Shown here one piece after another: positions 5,952 through 10,817 of a DNA stretch of 10,817 nucleotides (position 1 is its first letter; each line of letters begins with the position of its first letter). The stretch comes from Actinomycetales bacterium (GTDB lineage Bacteria; Actinomycetota; Actinomycetes; Actinomycetales; Actinomycetaceae): the NCBI GenBank assembly GCA_012513625.1, contig JAAZBW010000142.1, positions 1 to 10,817 on the forward strand, given 5' to 3'. A model generated the notes under the pieces. That model saw only the letters and a list, made by a program, of their open reading frames with translations. It had not been told where the DNA came from and ran no database searches. A program made the translations under genes and the position numbers.

Positions 5952-6659
5952 TCAGCGGCGGCCGCCGCCGAGGAGGTCGCCGAGGCCGCCGAGGAGGTCG
6001 TCGAGCGAGAGGCCACCCGGGAGGGGCGACTGCTGGCTCTGGCCCTGGGGGGCGCTCGAGGAGGCGTCGGCGCCGCCGAGGAGGTCACCGAGGATGTCAT
6101 TGATGTTGATGCCGCCCGGGAGGCCGCCGCGGGGGGACGGGCTCGGGGCCGGAGCCTGGGCCTGGGCCTGTGGCTCGGACCTGCCGCCTCCCAGGATGCC
6201 GCCGAGGAGGTCTCCGAGGCCGCCGCCACGGCTTTCCTGCTGGGCGGGGGCCTGCTTCGCCTGGCCGGTGCCGAAGATGTTCTTGGAGAGCCAGCCGAGC
6301 ACGAACGGGGCGAGCATCGGGAGGAGCTTGGCCACGAGACCGGAGGAGAATCCCATGCCGCCGAACTGGTTGACCACGGCGTCCGTGTTCTCACCGAACA
6401 CGTTGCGGACCACCTTCCTGCCGTCCTCCACGTTGACGGACTCCAGGCCGGGGACCTCGTCCGATTCCGGCTGGTGCTGCTGGAGCGCGGTCACGAGGGA
6501 CTGGGCGCCGCCTTCATCGGCGGAGTTCGCGCGCATCCCCGCGAGGAGGGTGGGAATGGCCGCCGCGGCTGCCTGGTACGTGGTCTCGCGGTCCTCGCCG
6601 AGCGCGGAGGCGAACTGGTCAATGGGGAGCGTGCGGAGGAGTTCGGTGAAGTCGGCCAT
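5952..6659 (-). CDS. DUF937 (YidB-like) protein with Gly/Leu-rich repeat tail
   Basis: This 235-residue protein of unknown function matches the DUF937 pattern. An N-terminal helical region (about 1-130) contains TYQAAAAAIPTLLAGM (27-42), QFGGMGF (98-104) and KLLPMLAPFVLGWLSKNIFG (111-130). The C-terminal third is low-complexity Gln/Pro/Ala/Gly sequence with three copies of a Gly-Asp-Leu-Leu motif: GLGDLLGGILGGG (147-159), NINDILGDLLGG (185-196) and SLDDLLGGLGDLLGGG (218-233). There is no signal peptide. Two ATG codons are adjacent. GAAAGGA (6666-6672, minus strand) is six bases from the one at 6659 but only three from 6662, so 6659 is preferred. A GATAAT -10-like box lies upstream and a hairpin follows the stop, so it is probably a single-gene transcript. 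The family has no established role. Confidence 0.85.
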   Translation of the reverse strand: MADFTELLRTLPIDQFASALGEDRETTYQAAAAAIPTLLAGMRANSADEGGAQSLVTALQQHQPESDEVPGLESVNVEDGRKVVRNVFGENTDAVVNQFGGMGFSSGLVAKLLPMLAPFVLGWLSKNIFGTGQAKQAPAQQESRGGGLGDLLGGILGGGRSEPQAQAQAPAPSPSPRGGLPGGININDILGDLLGGADASSSAPQGQSQQSPLPGGLSLDDLLGGLGDLLGGGRR

Positions 6660-6690
6660 CATGGGTCCTTTCGGGGGAGTTGCGCCCGAG

Positions 6691-6696
6691 ATTATC
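6691..6696 (-). promoter_or_regulatory. Candidate -10 box of the DUF937 gene
   Basis: GATAAT (reverse of 6691-6696), part of TGATAAT, is a near-consensus -10 hexamer giving a leader of about 25 bases with the GAAAGGA ribosome binding site inside it. No recognisable -35 box lies at the usual distance. Confidence 0.4.
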
Positions 6697-6706
6697 AGCG
6701 TCTCGG

Positions 6707-6741
6707 CACCATGAGGAGGCGTGACACCACGAGGAGGCGCA
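6707..6741. repeat. Two 18-bp direct repeats upstream of the DUF937 gene
   Basis: CACCATGAGGAGGCGTGA (6707-6724) is followed immediately by CACCACGAGGAGGCGCA (6725-6741), with only a few differences. They lie just upstream of the candidate -10 box. They could be paired regulator sites or a simple duplication. Confidence 0.55.
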
Positions 6742-6833
6742 CCCCGGCACGCGTGTGGGGCCCCGCCGGGTGGGGGGCGAACCCGCGCGGTGGCGGCGGC
6801 TCACCGGGGAGAGCCTGCACTCTGCGGGCCGGT

Positions 6834-6861
6834 GGGGGGCGGGGGGAGGGGCGGGTCAGGG
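6834..6861 (+). other. G-quadruplex-type G-run cluster at the end of the membrane-protein gene
   Basis: Five G-runs follow one another on the plus strand: six (6834-6839), six (6841-6846), four (6848-6851), three (6853-6855) and three (6859-6861), separated by one to three bases. This matches the classical four-run quadruplex pattern. The cluster abuts and overlaps the stop codon (reverse of 6856-6858) of the minus-strand gene. The G-rich strand is the template for that gene. Confidence 0.6.
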
Positions 6862-7620
6862 AGCTGTGAGGAGCTCGTCCCACTGGTGCTCGGCCACGAG
6901 GAGTGTGCGTTGGCGCTCGGCACGGAGGGTGGCGCGGCGCTCGGGGACCCCCCGCTCCTCCCGCTGGAGAATCGTCAGGAGGATGAGCCCCTGCCCGGCC
7001 ACCCCGAGGATCACCGCCCCCATCGTGGCAGCCGTGCCCTCGTTCCCGAGGACGCTGCTGATGAGGATCACGAGCACGGCCATGAATCCGAAGATCCCGC
7101 CGCCGGTGCCCCGCGGGCCGAGCGCGGTGGCGAAGATCCCTGCGGCCGCAGCGGCCACGGCTGCCGCCGCCACGGCGGCGCCCGTCCCCCCGCTCTCGTG
7201 GGCGGCCTCGGAATAGGTGACGGCGAAGCCCACGAGGCTGAGTCCCGCCACGTAGAGCCACAGCCAACCGCGCTCCTCGGCGAGGATCGTGGCCCGGCGT
7301 TCGGGCCACAGCGCCGCCACCTGCGCCATGGCGGCGAGCCCAAGGGCGAGGGCCGCAACGAGGAGCCGGAGCTCGCCAGCGAGGAGGGTGGTGGCCACAT
7401 CGAGGACCAGGAGGAACGCGAGGGACGCCAGCCACCACCGAACGTGGGGGGAGCGGGGCCGATCGGTGGAGACCCAGAGCAGCTCGATCAACAGCGGCAC
7501 CGTGAACCAGGCGCACACGAGCGCGAGCGTGGAGTTCAGGGGTATCGCGGCGATCCGCACGAGCACCACCACCGCGAAGGTGATGAGCAGCATCCGTGCC
7601 GACTGCCTCCGGGGGAGCAT
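6856..7620 (-). CDS. Polytopic membrane protein of unknown function, about eight helices
   Basis: This 254-residue protein consists mostly of hydrophobic segments, near 10-28, 32-50, 63-82, 85-106, 119-137, 145-167, 173-192 and 198-216. It ends in a charged, Arg/Glu-rich cytoplasmic tail (about 218-254). One helix is almost pure Ala/Val. An Asp lies in the third helix (LVLDVATT, about 72-79). I do not recognise a family with confidence. The eight-helix size and the Asp recall YhhN (lysoplasmalogenase) proteins, but signature residues are not convincing. The start may be the ATG at 7620 or the one at 7593 (MLLITF); neither has a well-placed ribosome binding site. It is divergent from the AspT-type transporter gene with about 105 bp between them, and separated by 193 bp from the DUF937 gene downstream. 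Confidence 0.72.
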   Translation of the reverse strand: MLPRRQSARMLLITFAVVVLVRIAAIPLNSTLALVCAWFTVPLLIELLWVSTDRPRSPHVRWWLASLAFLLVLDVATTLLAGELRLLVAALALGLAAMAQVAALWPERRATILAEERGWLWLYVAGLSLVGFAVTYSEAAHESGGTGAAVAAAAVAAAAAGIFATALGPRGTGGGIFGFMAVLVILISSVLGNEGTAATMGAVILGVAGQGLILLTILQREERGVPERRATLRAERQRTLLVAEHQWDELLTAP

Positions 7621-7726
7621 GCCGCGAGCATAACCCCGTGCATACCCGAGGGAATCTCGGTTGCCAGCAGGCGCCCGTCGCCGGGTGCGAGCGGGCGTGG
7701 CGGCAGGCCACTACGGTGGACTCGTG

Positions 7727-9292
7727 GTGGATATCCTCGCGGCGAACCCGCTTCTCACGATCATGATCGTGCTGGCGCTCGGGGCCACGGTGGGCGCGAT
7801 CCCGTTCGGGCCGCTCAAGCTCGGCGGGGCCGGCGCCCTGTTCGTGGGACTCGCCGTGGGGGCGTTGGACCCCCGCCTGGGGGAGGGCCTCGGACTCGTC
7901 CAGACCCTCGGCCTTGCCCTCTTTGTGTACACGGTGGGCATAGCGGCTGGTGCCACGTTCTTCCGGGACCTGAAACGCCAGACCCCACTCCTCCTCCTCG
8001 GCATCGTGGTGCTGACGATCGCCGCGGGGGCCGCCGCGATCGCCGGCCGGCTCCTCGGCCTCTCCGACGGCTTCACTACCGGCTCCTTCGCGGGTGCCCT
8101 CACCTCCACGCCCGCCCTCGCGGCCGCCACGCAGGCCACGGGTTCCCCCGATGCCGCTGTGGGGTACTCGATCGGATACCCCGCGGGTGTGGTGCTCGCG
8201 ATCTTCGCCGTGGCCACGGTGGTGGACAGGAAATGGCCGGAGAAGAATGACGAGCCCAGCGTGGCGAGCGAGGGGATCGAGGCGGTGACCGCCGTCGTCG
8301 AGAGGGGAACCAGCGTGCGGGAGGTGCCGGGATGGCTCGGGCAGGACGTGAAGATGTCCTACCTGCGCCGCGGCGAGACGACCCGCGTGGTGACCCCGGG
8401 GGAGCGCCTCGAGGCGGGGGATCGGGTACTCGTGGTGGGGGCGCCCGCGCATGTGGAACGGGCCGTCGAGTTCCTGGGGCACCGAGCGGACGAGGACCTC
8501 ACGGACGAGCGGCACGAGGTGGACTTCAAGCGGTTCACGCTCTCGAACCCGGACCTGTTCGGGCGCACGGTGGCGGAGCTCAACATTCCTGCCCAGCTTG
8601 GCGGGATCATCACCCGCGTGCGGCGCGGTGACCTCGACCTGCTCGCGGAGGACGATCTCGTGCTCCAGCCCGGCGATCGCGTACTCGCGGTGGTGCCCGC
8701 GGGCGGGATGTCCGAGGCGATCCGGTTCTTCGGGGACTCGGAGCGGAATGTTTCCGAGATCGACGCGCTCTCCATGGGCCTCGGGCTCACGTTCGGCCTG
8801 CTGGCCGGGATGGTCTCGATCCCTCTGCCCGGTGGCGCCGAGTTCTCGCTCGGCCCAGCGGCGGGGCCCCTGGTGGTGGGCATGGTGCTCGGGGCCCTGC
8901 ACCGCAACGGCCCGCTCACGTGGGACCTGCCGCAGGGCGCCAACCTCACCATCCGGCAGATCGGGCTGCTGCTCTTCCTTGCCACCGTGGGGCTGGCAAA
9001 CGGGCAGGCCTTCGCCTCGCAGGCGTTCACGGCCACGGGTGCGGCGGTGGGAGCCCACGCGGCTGTGGTGGTGGCTGTCTCGGCGGTGGCGTTCTTCCTG
9101 GGAGCGCGCCTCCTCGGCCTTTCGGCGCAGCGCACCGCGGGCGCCTTCGCGGGGCTCGTGGGCCAGCCCGCAATCCTCGACTACGCACTGACCCGCAGCT
9201 CCGACGAGCGGATCGAGGCCGGGTACGCAGCACTCTTCGCGCTTGGGATCATCGTGAAGATCGTGCTCGTCCAGGTAATCGTTGCGCTGTAG
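7727..9292 (+). CDS. AspT/YidE-type putative transporter with two RCK_C domains
   Basis: This 521-residue inner-membrane protein belongs to the AspT/YidE/YbjL putative antiporter family. AspT itself exchanges aspartate for alanine; most members have unknown substrates. The architecture is typical: a first membrane duplication unit (about 5-165), two regulatory RCK_C (TrkA-C) domains (about 185-250 and 265-337, the latter with LQPGDRVLAVVP at 313-324), and a second membrane unit (about 345-521). Matched half-repeat motifs are visible. FAGALTSTPALAAA (121-134) mirrors AFAGLVGQPAILDYA (473-487), and TVGIAAGATFF (69-79) mirrors TVGLANGQAF (420-429). VDILAANPLL at the N terminus is the usual family start. 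Adjacent GTG codons at 7724 and 7727 are both possible. GGTGGA (7715-7720) is better spaced for 7727, which I chose. Neighbours do not reveal the substrate. Confidence 0.9.
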   Translation: MDILAANPLLTIMIVLALGATVGAIPFGPLKLGGAGALFVGLAVGALDPRLGEGLGLVQTLGLALFVYTVGIAAGATFFRDLKRQTPLLLLGIVVLTIAAGAAAIAGRLLGLSDGFTTGSFAGALTSTPALAAATQATGSPDAAVGYSIGYPAGVVLAIFAVATVVDRKWPEKNDEPSVASEGIEAVTAVVERGTSVREVPGWLGQDVKMSYLRRGETTRVVTPGERLEAGDRVLVVGAPAHVERAVEFLGHRADEDLTDERHEVDFKRFTLSNPDLFGRTVAELNIPAQLGGIITRVRRGDLDLLAEDDLVLQPGDRVLAVVPAGGMSEAIRFFGDSERNVSEIDALSMGLGLTFGLLAGMVSIPLPGGAEFSLGPAAGPLVVGMVLGALHRNGPLTWDLPQGANLTIRQIGLLLFLATVGLANGQAFASQAFTATGAAVGAHAAVVVAVSAVAFFLGARLLGLSAQRTAGAFAGLVGQPAILDYALTRSSDERIEAGYAALFALGIIVKIVLVQVIVAL

Positions 9293-9310
9293 AGCTCTGG
9301 CCGATTCGCG

Positions 9311-9380
9311 CCCGCTCGAGAGCGTGTCCGGAAAGTGGCTGTAGTCAGTCGTTTTACGGACACGATCTGGCGCGAGCGGG
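9311..9380 (+). repeat. 70-nt stem-loop after the transporter gene
   Basis: CGTGTCCGGAAAGTGGCTG (9323-9341) and CAGTCGTTTTACGGACACG (9346-9364) fold into a 19-position stem around the loop TAGT: 15 Watson-Crick pairs, three G-U pairs and one mismatch when read as plus-strand RNA. An outer perfect 8-bp stem, CCCGCTCG (9311-9318) with CGAGCGGG (9373-9380), encloses it. It begins 18 bp after the transporter stop, so it could be that gene's terminator, though no U-tract follows. The GTGTCCG...CGGACAC ends also resemble fused insertion-sequence termini. Confidence 0.7.
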
Positions 9381-9424
9381 ATCTCCGGGGCACGCCAGTG
9401 AGCCGAGGCAGGTCGGCGAGACCT

Positions 9425-9442
9425 AATACCCTCGGGGGTATT
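9425..9442 (+). promoter_or_regulatory. CsoR-like copper operator upstream of the PCuAC gene
   Basis: AATACCCTCGGGGGTATT is a perfect 7-bp inverted repeat around TCGG. It matches the ATACCC-n-GGGTAT layout known for CsoR copper-sensing repressor sites in Bacillus and actinobacteria. A TATGGT -10-like hexamer follows at 9450-9455, so a repressor bound here would cover the -35 and spacer region. The two genes downstream are a copper chaperone and a DyP peroxidase, which strongly supports copper control. No csoR gene is in the window. Confidence 0.7.
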
Positions 9443-9490
9443 CTGGGACTATGGTGGGCGGCGTTGGCAACCGATGAGGGAGTGGACACA

Positions 9491-10030
9491 ATGCGACGCG
9501 TCGTGTGGATGGTAGCGGCACTGGCAGGAGCGCTCGCGCTCGCAGCATGCGGAGGTGGGGCTGGCGCAGCCGACGGCGCCACGGGAGCCACAGAGGGCGA
9601 CGGCGGAACCGCCAAACCACTGACCATCACCGACCCCTGGATCAAGGCCGCCGAGGAGGGCGCCCACATGACGGGCGCGTTCGGGAGGCTCACGAACCTG
9701 ACCACCGAAGACATTCACGTCATCGGCGCCACCGCGAGCATCACCGAGCGCACCGAACTTCACGAGATGGTCTCCAATGGCGCCGGCACCCCTGTGATGA
9801 CCGAGGCAGAGGACGGCTTCGTGATCCCGGCTGGCGGCGAGTTCGTGCTCGAGCCCGGCGGCAACCACCTCATGCTCATGGAACTGGACGCCGTTATCGA
9901 ACCAGGTGAGTTCGTGGAGTTCACCCTCGAGTTCGACGGCGGGGGGAGCCTCACGTTCGAGGCTGAGGCCCGCACGTACGCGGGCGCCAACGAGGACTAC
10001 GAGGGCGACGACGGGTCGGGCGAGCACTGA
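9491..10030 (+). CDS. PCuAC-type periplasmic/extracytoplasmic copper chaperone lipoprotein
   Basis: This 179-residue lipoprotein belongs to the PCuAC (DUF461) copper-chaperone family, which holds Cu(I) outside the cytoplasmic membrane and hands it to cytochrome oxidase or other cuproenzymes, often with Sco proteins. The signal peptide ends in a lipobox, LALAAC, with lipid-anchor Cys20. A Gly/Ala linker and then the cupredoxin-like domain (about 43-165) follow. The copper ligands are visible as His91 and Met93 (LHEM), Met103 (PVM), and His126 and Met128 (NHLMLM), close to the family pattern H-x-M, about ten residues, M, about 21 residues, H-x-M. GAGGGAG (9476-9482) is a well-spaced ribosome binding site for the ATG at 9491. 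A CsoR-like operator precedes it and a DyP peroxidase gene starts one base after its stop. The tail is acidic. Streptomyces ECuC is the nearest functional comparison I know. Confidence 0.92.
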   Translation: MRRVVWMVAALAGALALAACGGGAGAADGATGATEGDGGTAKPLTITDPWIKAAEEGAHMTGAFGRLTNLTTEDIHVIGATASITERTELHEMVSNGAGTPVMTEAEDGFVIPAGGEFVLEPGGNHLMLMELDAVIEPGEFVEFTLEFDGGGSLTFEAEARTYAGANEDYEGDDGSGEH

Positions 10031-10031
10031 C

Positions 10032-10817
10032 GTGACACAGGGGAACACGCCTGGCTCGGCGCCGCCTGTGGGCGGCCGCGGCCCGGGTGGGGTGGAAGCT
10101 ATGCCCGTTGACGCCGTGGAGTCAGTCCCATCCGGCGGCCCGGGCGGGTTCGAAGCTGTGCCCGCCGACGTCGTGGAGTCAGTCCCATCCGGCGGCCCGG
10201 GTGCGAATGCGGCGGCTCAGGCGAGCCGCGGCACTGCGGCGCCCGCGCCCGCCCCTAACCCCGCCCGCACCCCGTCGCGGCGCGCTGTGCTGCTGGGCGG
10301 CGGGGGCTTCGCCGTCGGGGCAGCTTTCGGAACAGCCCTCGGCACCCCGGGGACGCTACTGCTGGGAGGTGACCAGTCGTCGCCGACGGCGGGGCCCGCC
10401 TTCGTGGGCGACCGCACCGAGCCGTGGTGGGGGGAGCACCAGCCGGGAGTGACCACGCTGCCGCAGGGTTTCCTGGCGTTGACTGCGTTCGACCTCGAGC
10501 CGGGCGTGGACCGCGAGCGGCTCGGGCGGCTGATGCGGATCTGGACGGACGATATTGCGCGGCTCGCGGAGGGGCGGCCCTCGCTCACTGATACGGAGCC
10601 GGAGCTGGCGGCAAACCCGGCGCGGCTCACATTCACGGTGGGATTCGGGCCCGGCATGTTTGCGAAGGCCGGCATGGAGGCGGAGCGGCCGGCGTGGCTT
10701 GCCCAACTACCGCCATATCCGCAGATCGATCAGCTTGAGGACGCCTGGAACGAGGGGGACCTCGTGATGCAGGTGTGCGGCGAGGACCCGAACGTGGTGA
10801 CGCACGCCGCGCGGCAG
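10032..10817 (+). CDS. Tat-exported DyP-type heme peroxidase, 3' partial
   Basis: The visible 262 residues are the N-terminal part of a DyP-type peroxidase of the exported EfeB/DtpA group, which uses heme and peroxide outside the membrane. The frame is open to the window end. SRRAVLLGG (82-90) followed by a Gly/Ala-rich hydrophobic segment is a twin-arginine signal. The mature domain shows the family-typical FLALTAFDLEPG (147-158), LMRIWTDDIARL, DTEPELAANPARLTFTVGFG and LEDAWNEGDLVMQVC. The catalytic Asp/heme-ligand region lies beyond the window. The N-region before the Tat motif is about 80 residues, unusually long, and contains a tandem 19-residue repeat. The GTG at 10032 is one base after the chaperone stop, suggesting coupling. 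An in-frame ATG at 10101, preceded by GGTGG, is an alternative start that would shorten the N-region to about 58 residues before the arginines. Confidence 0.85.
   Translation, partial: MTQGNTPGSAPPVGGRGPGGVEAMPVDAVESVPSGGPGGFEAVPADVVESVPSGGPGANAAAQASRGTAAPAPAPNPARTPSRRAVLLGGGGFAVGAAFGTALGTPGTLLLGGDQSSPTAGPAFVGDRTEPWWGEHQPGVTTLPQGFLALTAFDLEPGVDRERLGRLMRIWTDDIARLAEGRPSLTDTEPELAANPARLTFTVGFGPGMFAKAGMEAERPAWLAQLPPYPQIDQLEDAWNEGDLVMQVCGEDPNVVTHAARQ
10080..10193 (+). repeat. 57-bp in-frame tandem duplication in the DyP leader
   Basis: Two 57-bp copies (10080-10136 and 10137-10193) differ at about seven positions and encode 19-residue units, GPGGVEAMPVDAVESVPSG and GPGGFEAVPADVVESVPSG. A short third start (GPGA) follows. 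The length is a multiple of three, so the frame is kept. Confidence 0.9.

Noticed and set aside
5872..6394. Extension of the PIG-L frame upstream to 6394.
   Set aside because: It overlaps the DUF937 gene in another frame with Ser/Arg-rich sequence, and family members begin shortly before the AHPDD motif.
6856..7620. Assigning the eight-helix protein to the YhhN lysoplasmalogenase family.
   Set aside because: Only helix number and one membrane Asp agree. I could not find a convincing signature, so it is left as unknown.
7621..7726. Promoters in the divergent gap between the membrane-protein and transporter genes.
   Set aside because: TACGGT (7712-7717) and TATGCT-like hexamers exist, but no matching -35 boxes or operators stand out, so I do not list them as features.
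6695..9058. A 787-residue minus-strand open frame.
   Set aside because: It is antisense to the AspT-type transporter over most of its length and out of frame with the membrane-protein gene. Its composition is biased (Arg/His/Pro-rich), typical of a high-GC shadow frame.
9323..9364. An intact insertion sequence bounded by the GTGTCCG inverted repeats.
   Set aside because: Only four bases separate the arms and no transposase frame or target duplication is visible. At most it is a remnant.

Overview
The window is about 10.8 kb of very GC-rich, densely packed DNA. It carries actinobacterial-type genes: a twin-arginine DyP peroxidase beside a lipoprotein copper chaperone, a PIG-L deacetylase, frequent GTG starts and two apparently leaderless starts. 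This suggests a chromosomal segment from a high-GC actinobacterium, plausibly of the Micrococcales; nothing in the window fixes the genus. I see no rRNA, tRNA, CRISPR array or intact mobile element.

Left part (1-3900). The window opens inside an S9-family serine peptidase gene on the plus strand, of which only the catalytic domain is present. It converges on a minus-strand block across a 14-bp tandem repeat (777-898) that runs into both gene ends. Read in transcription order, the minus-strand block is a TetR-family regulator (3876-3265), an NADPH-dependent FMN reductase-like flavoprotein (3142-2492), a 362-residue protein with two copies of a two-helix membrane plus PH-like domain (2482-1394), and a 153-residue protein with a third copy of that domain (1349-888).

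Middle part (3890-7620). A short AT-rich gap with a 19-bp palindrome separates the TetR gene from a divergent GH13 alpha-amylase-family gene (3943-5151). The end of the GH13 gene overlaps by 26 bp the end of a convergent PIG-L (LmbE-like) deacetylase gene (5872-5126). Upstream on the minus strand lie a DUF937 protein with a repeat-rich Gly/Leu tail (6659-5952) and an eight-helix membrane protein of unknown function (7620-6856).

Right part (7700-10817). Divergent from the membrane protein is an AspT/YidE-type putative transporter with two central RCK_C domains (7727-9292). A strong 70-nt stem-loop (9311-9380) and a CsoR-like copper operator (9425-9442) follow. They precede a PCuAC copper-chaperone lipoprotein (9491-10030) and, one base later, a Tat-exported DyP-type peroxidase (10032 to the window end, 3' partial). 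The last three elements form a probable copper-responsive operon for extracytoplasmic copper handling, similar to the Sco/ECuC/DtpA group of Streptomyces. The DyP start region carries a 57-bp in-frame tandem duplication. I found no clear new multi-gene system. The most distinctive items are the copper operon with its operator, the amplified PH-like membrane-domain cassette, and several repeats and hairpins.
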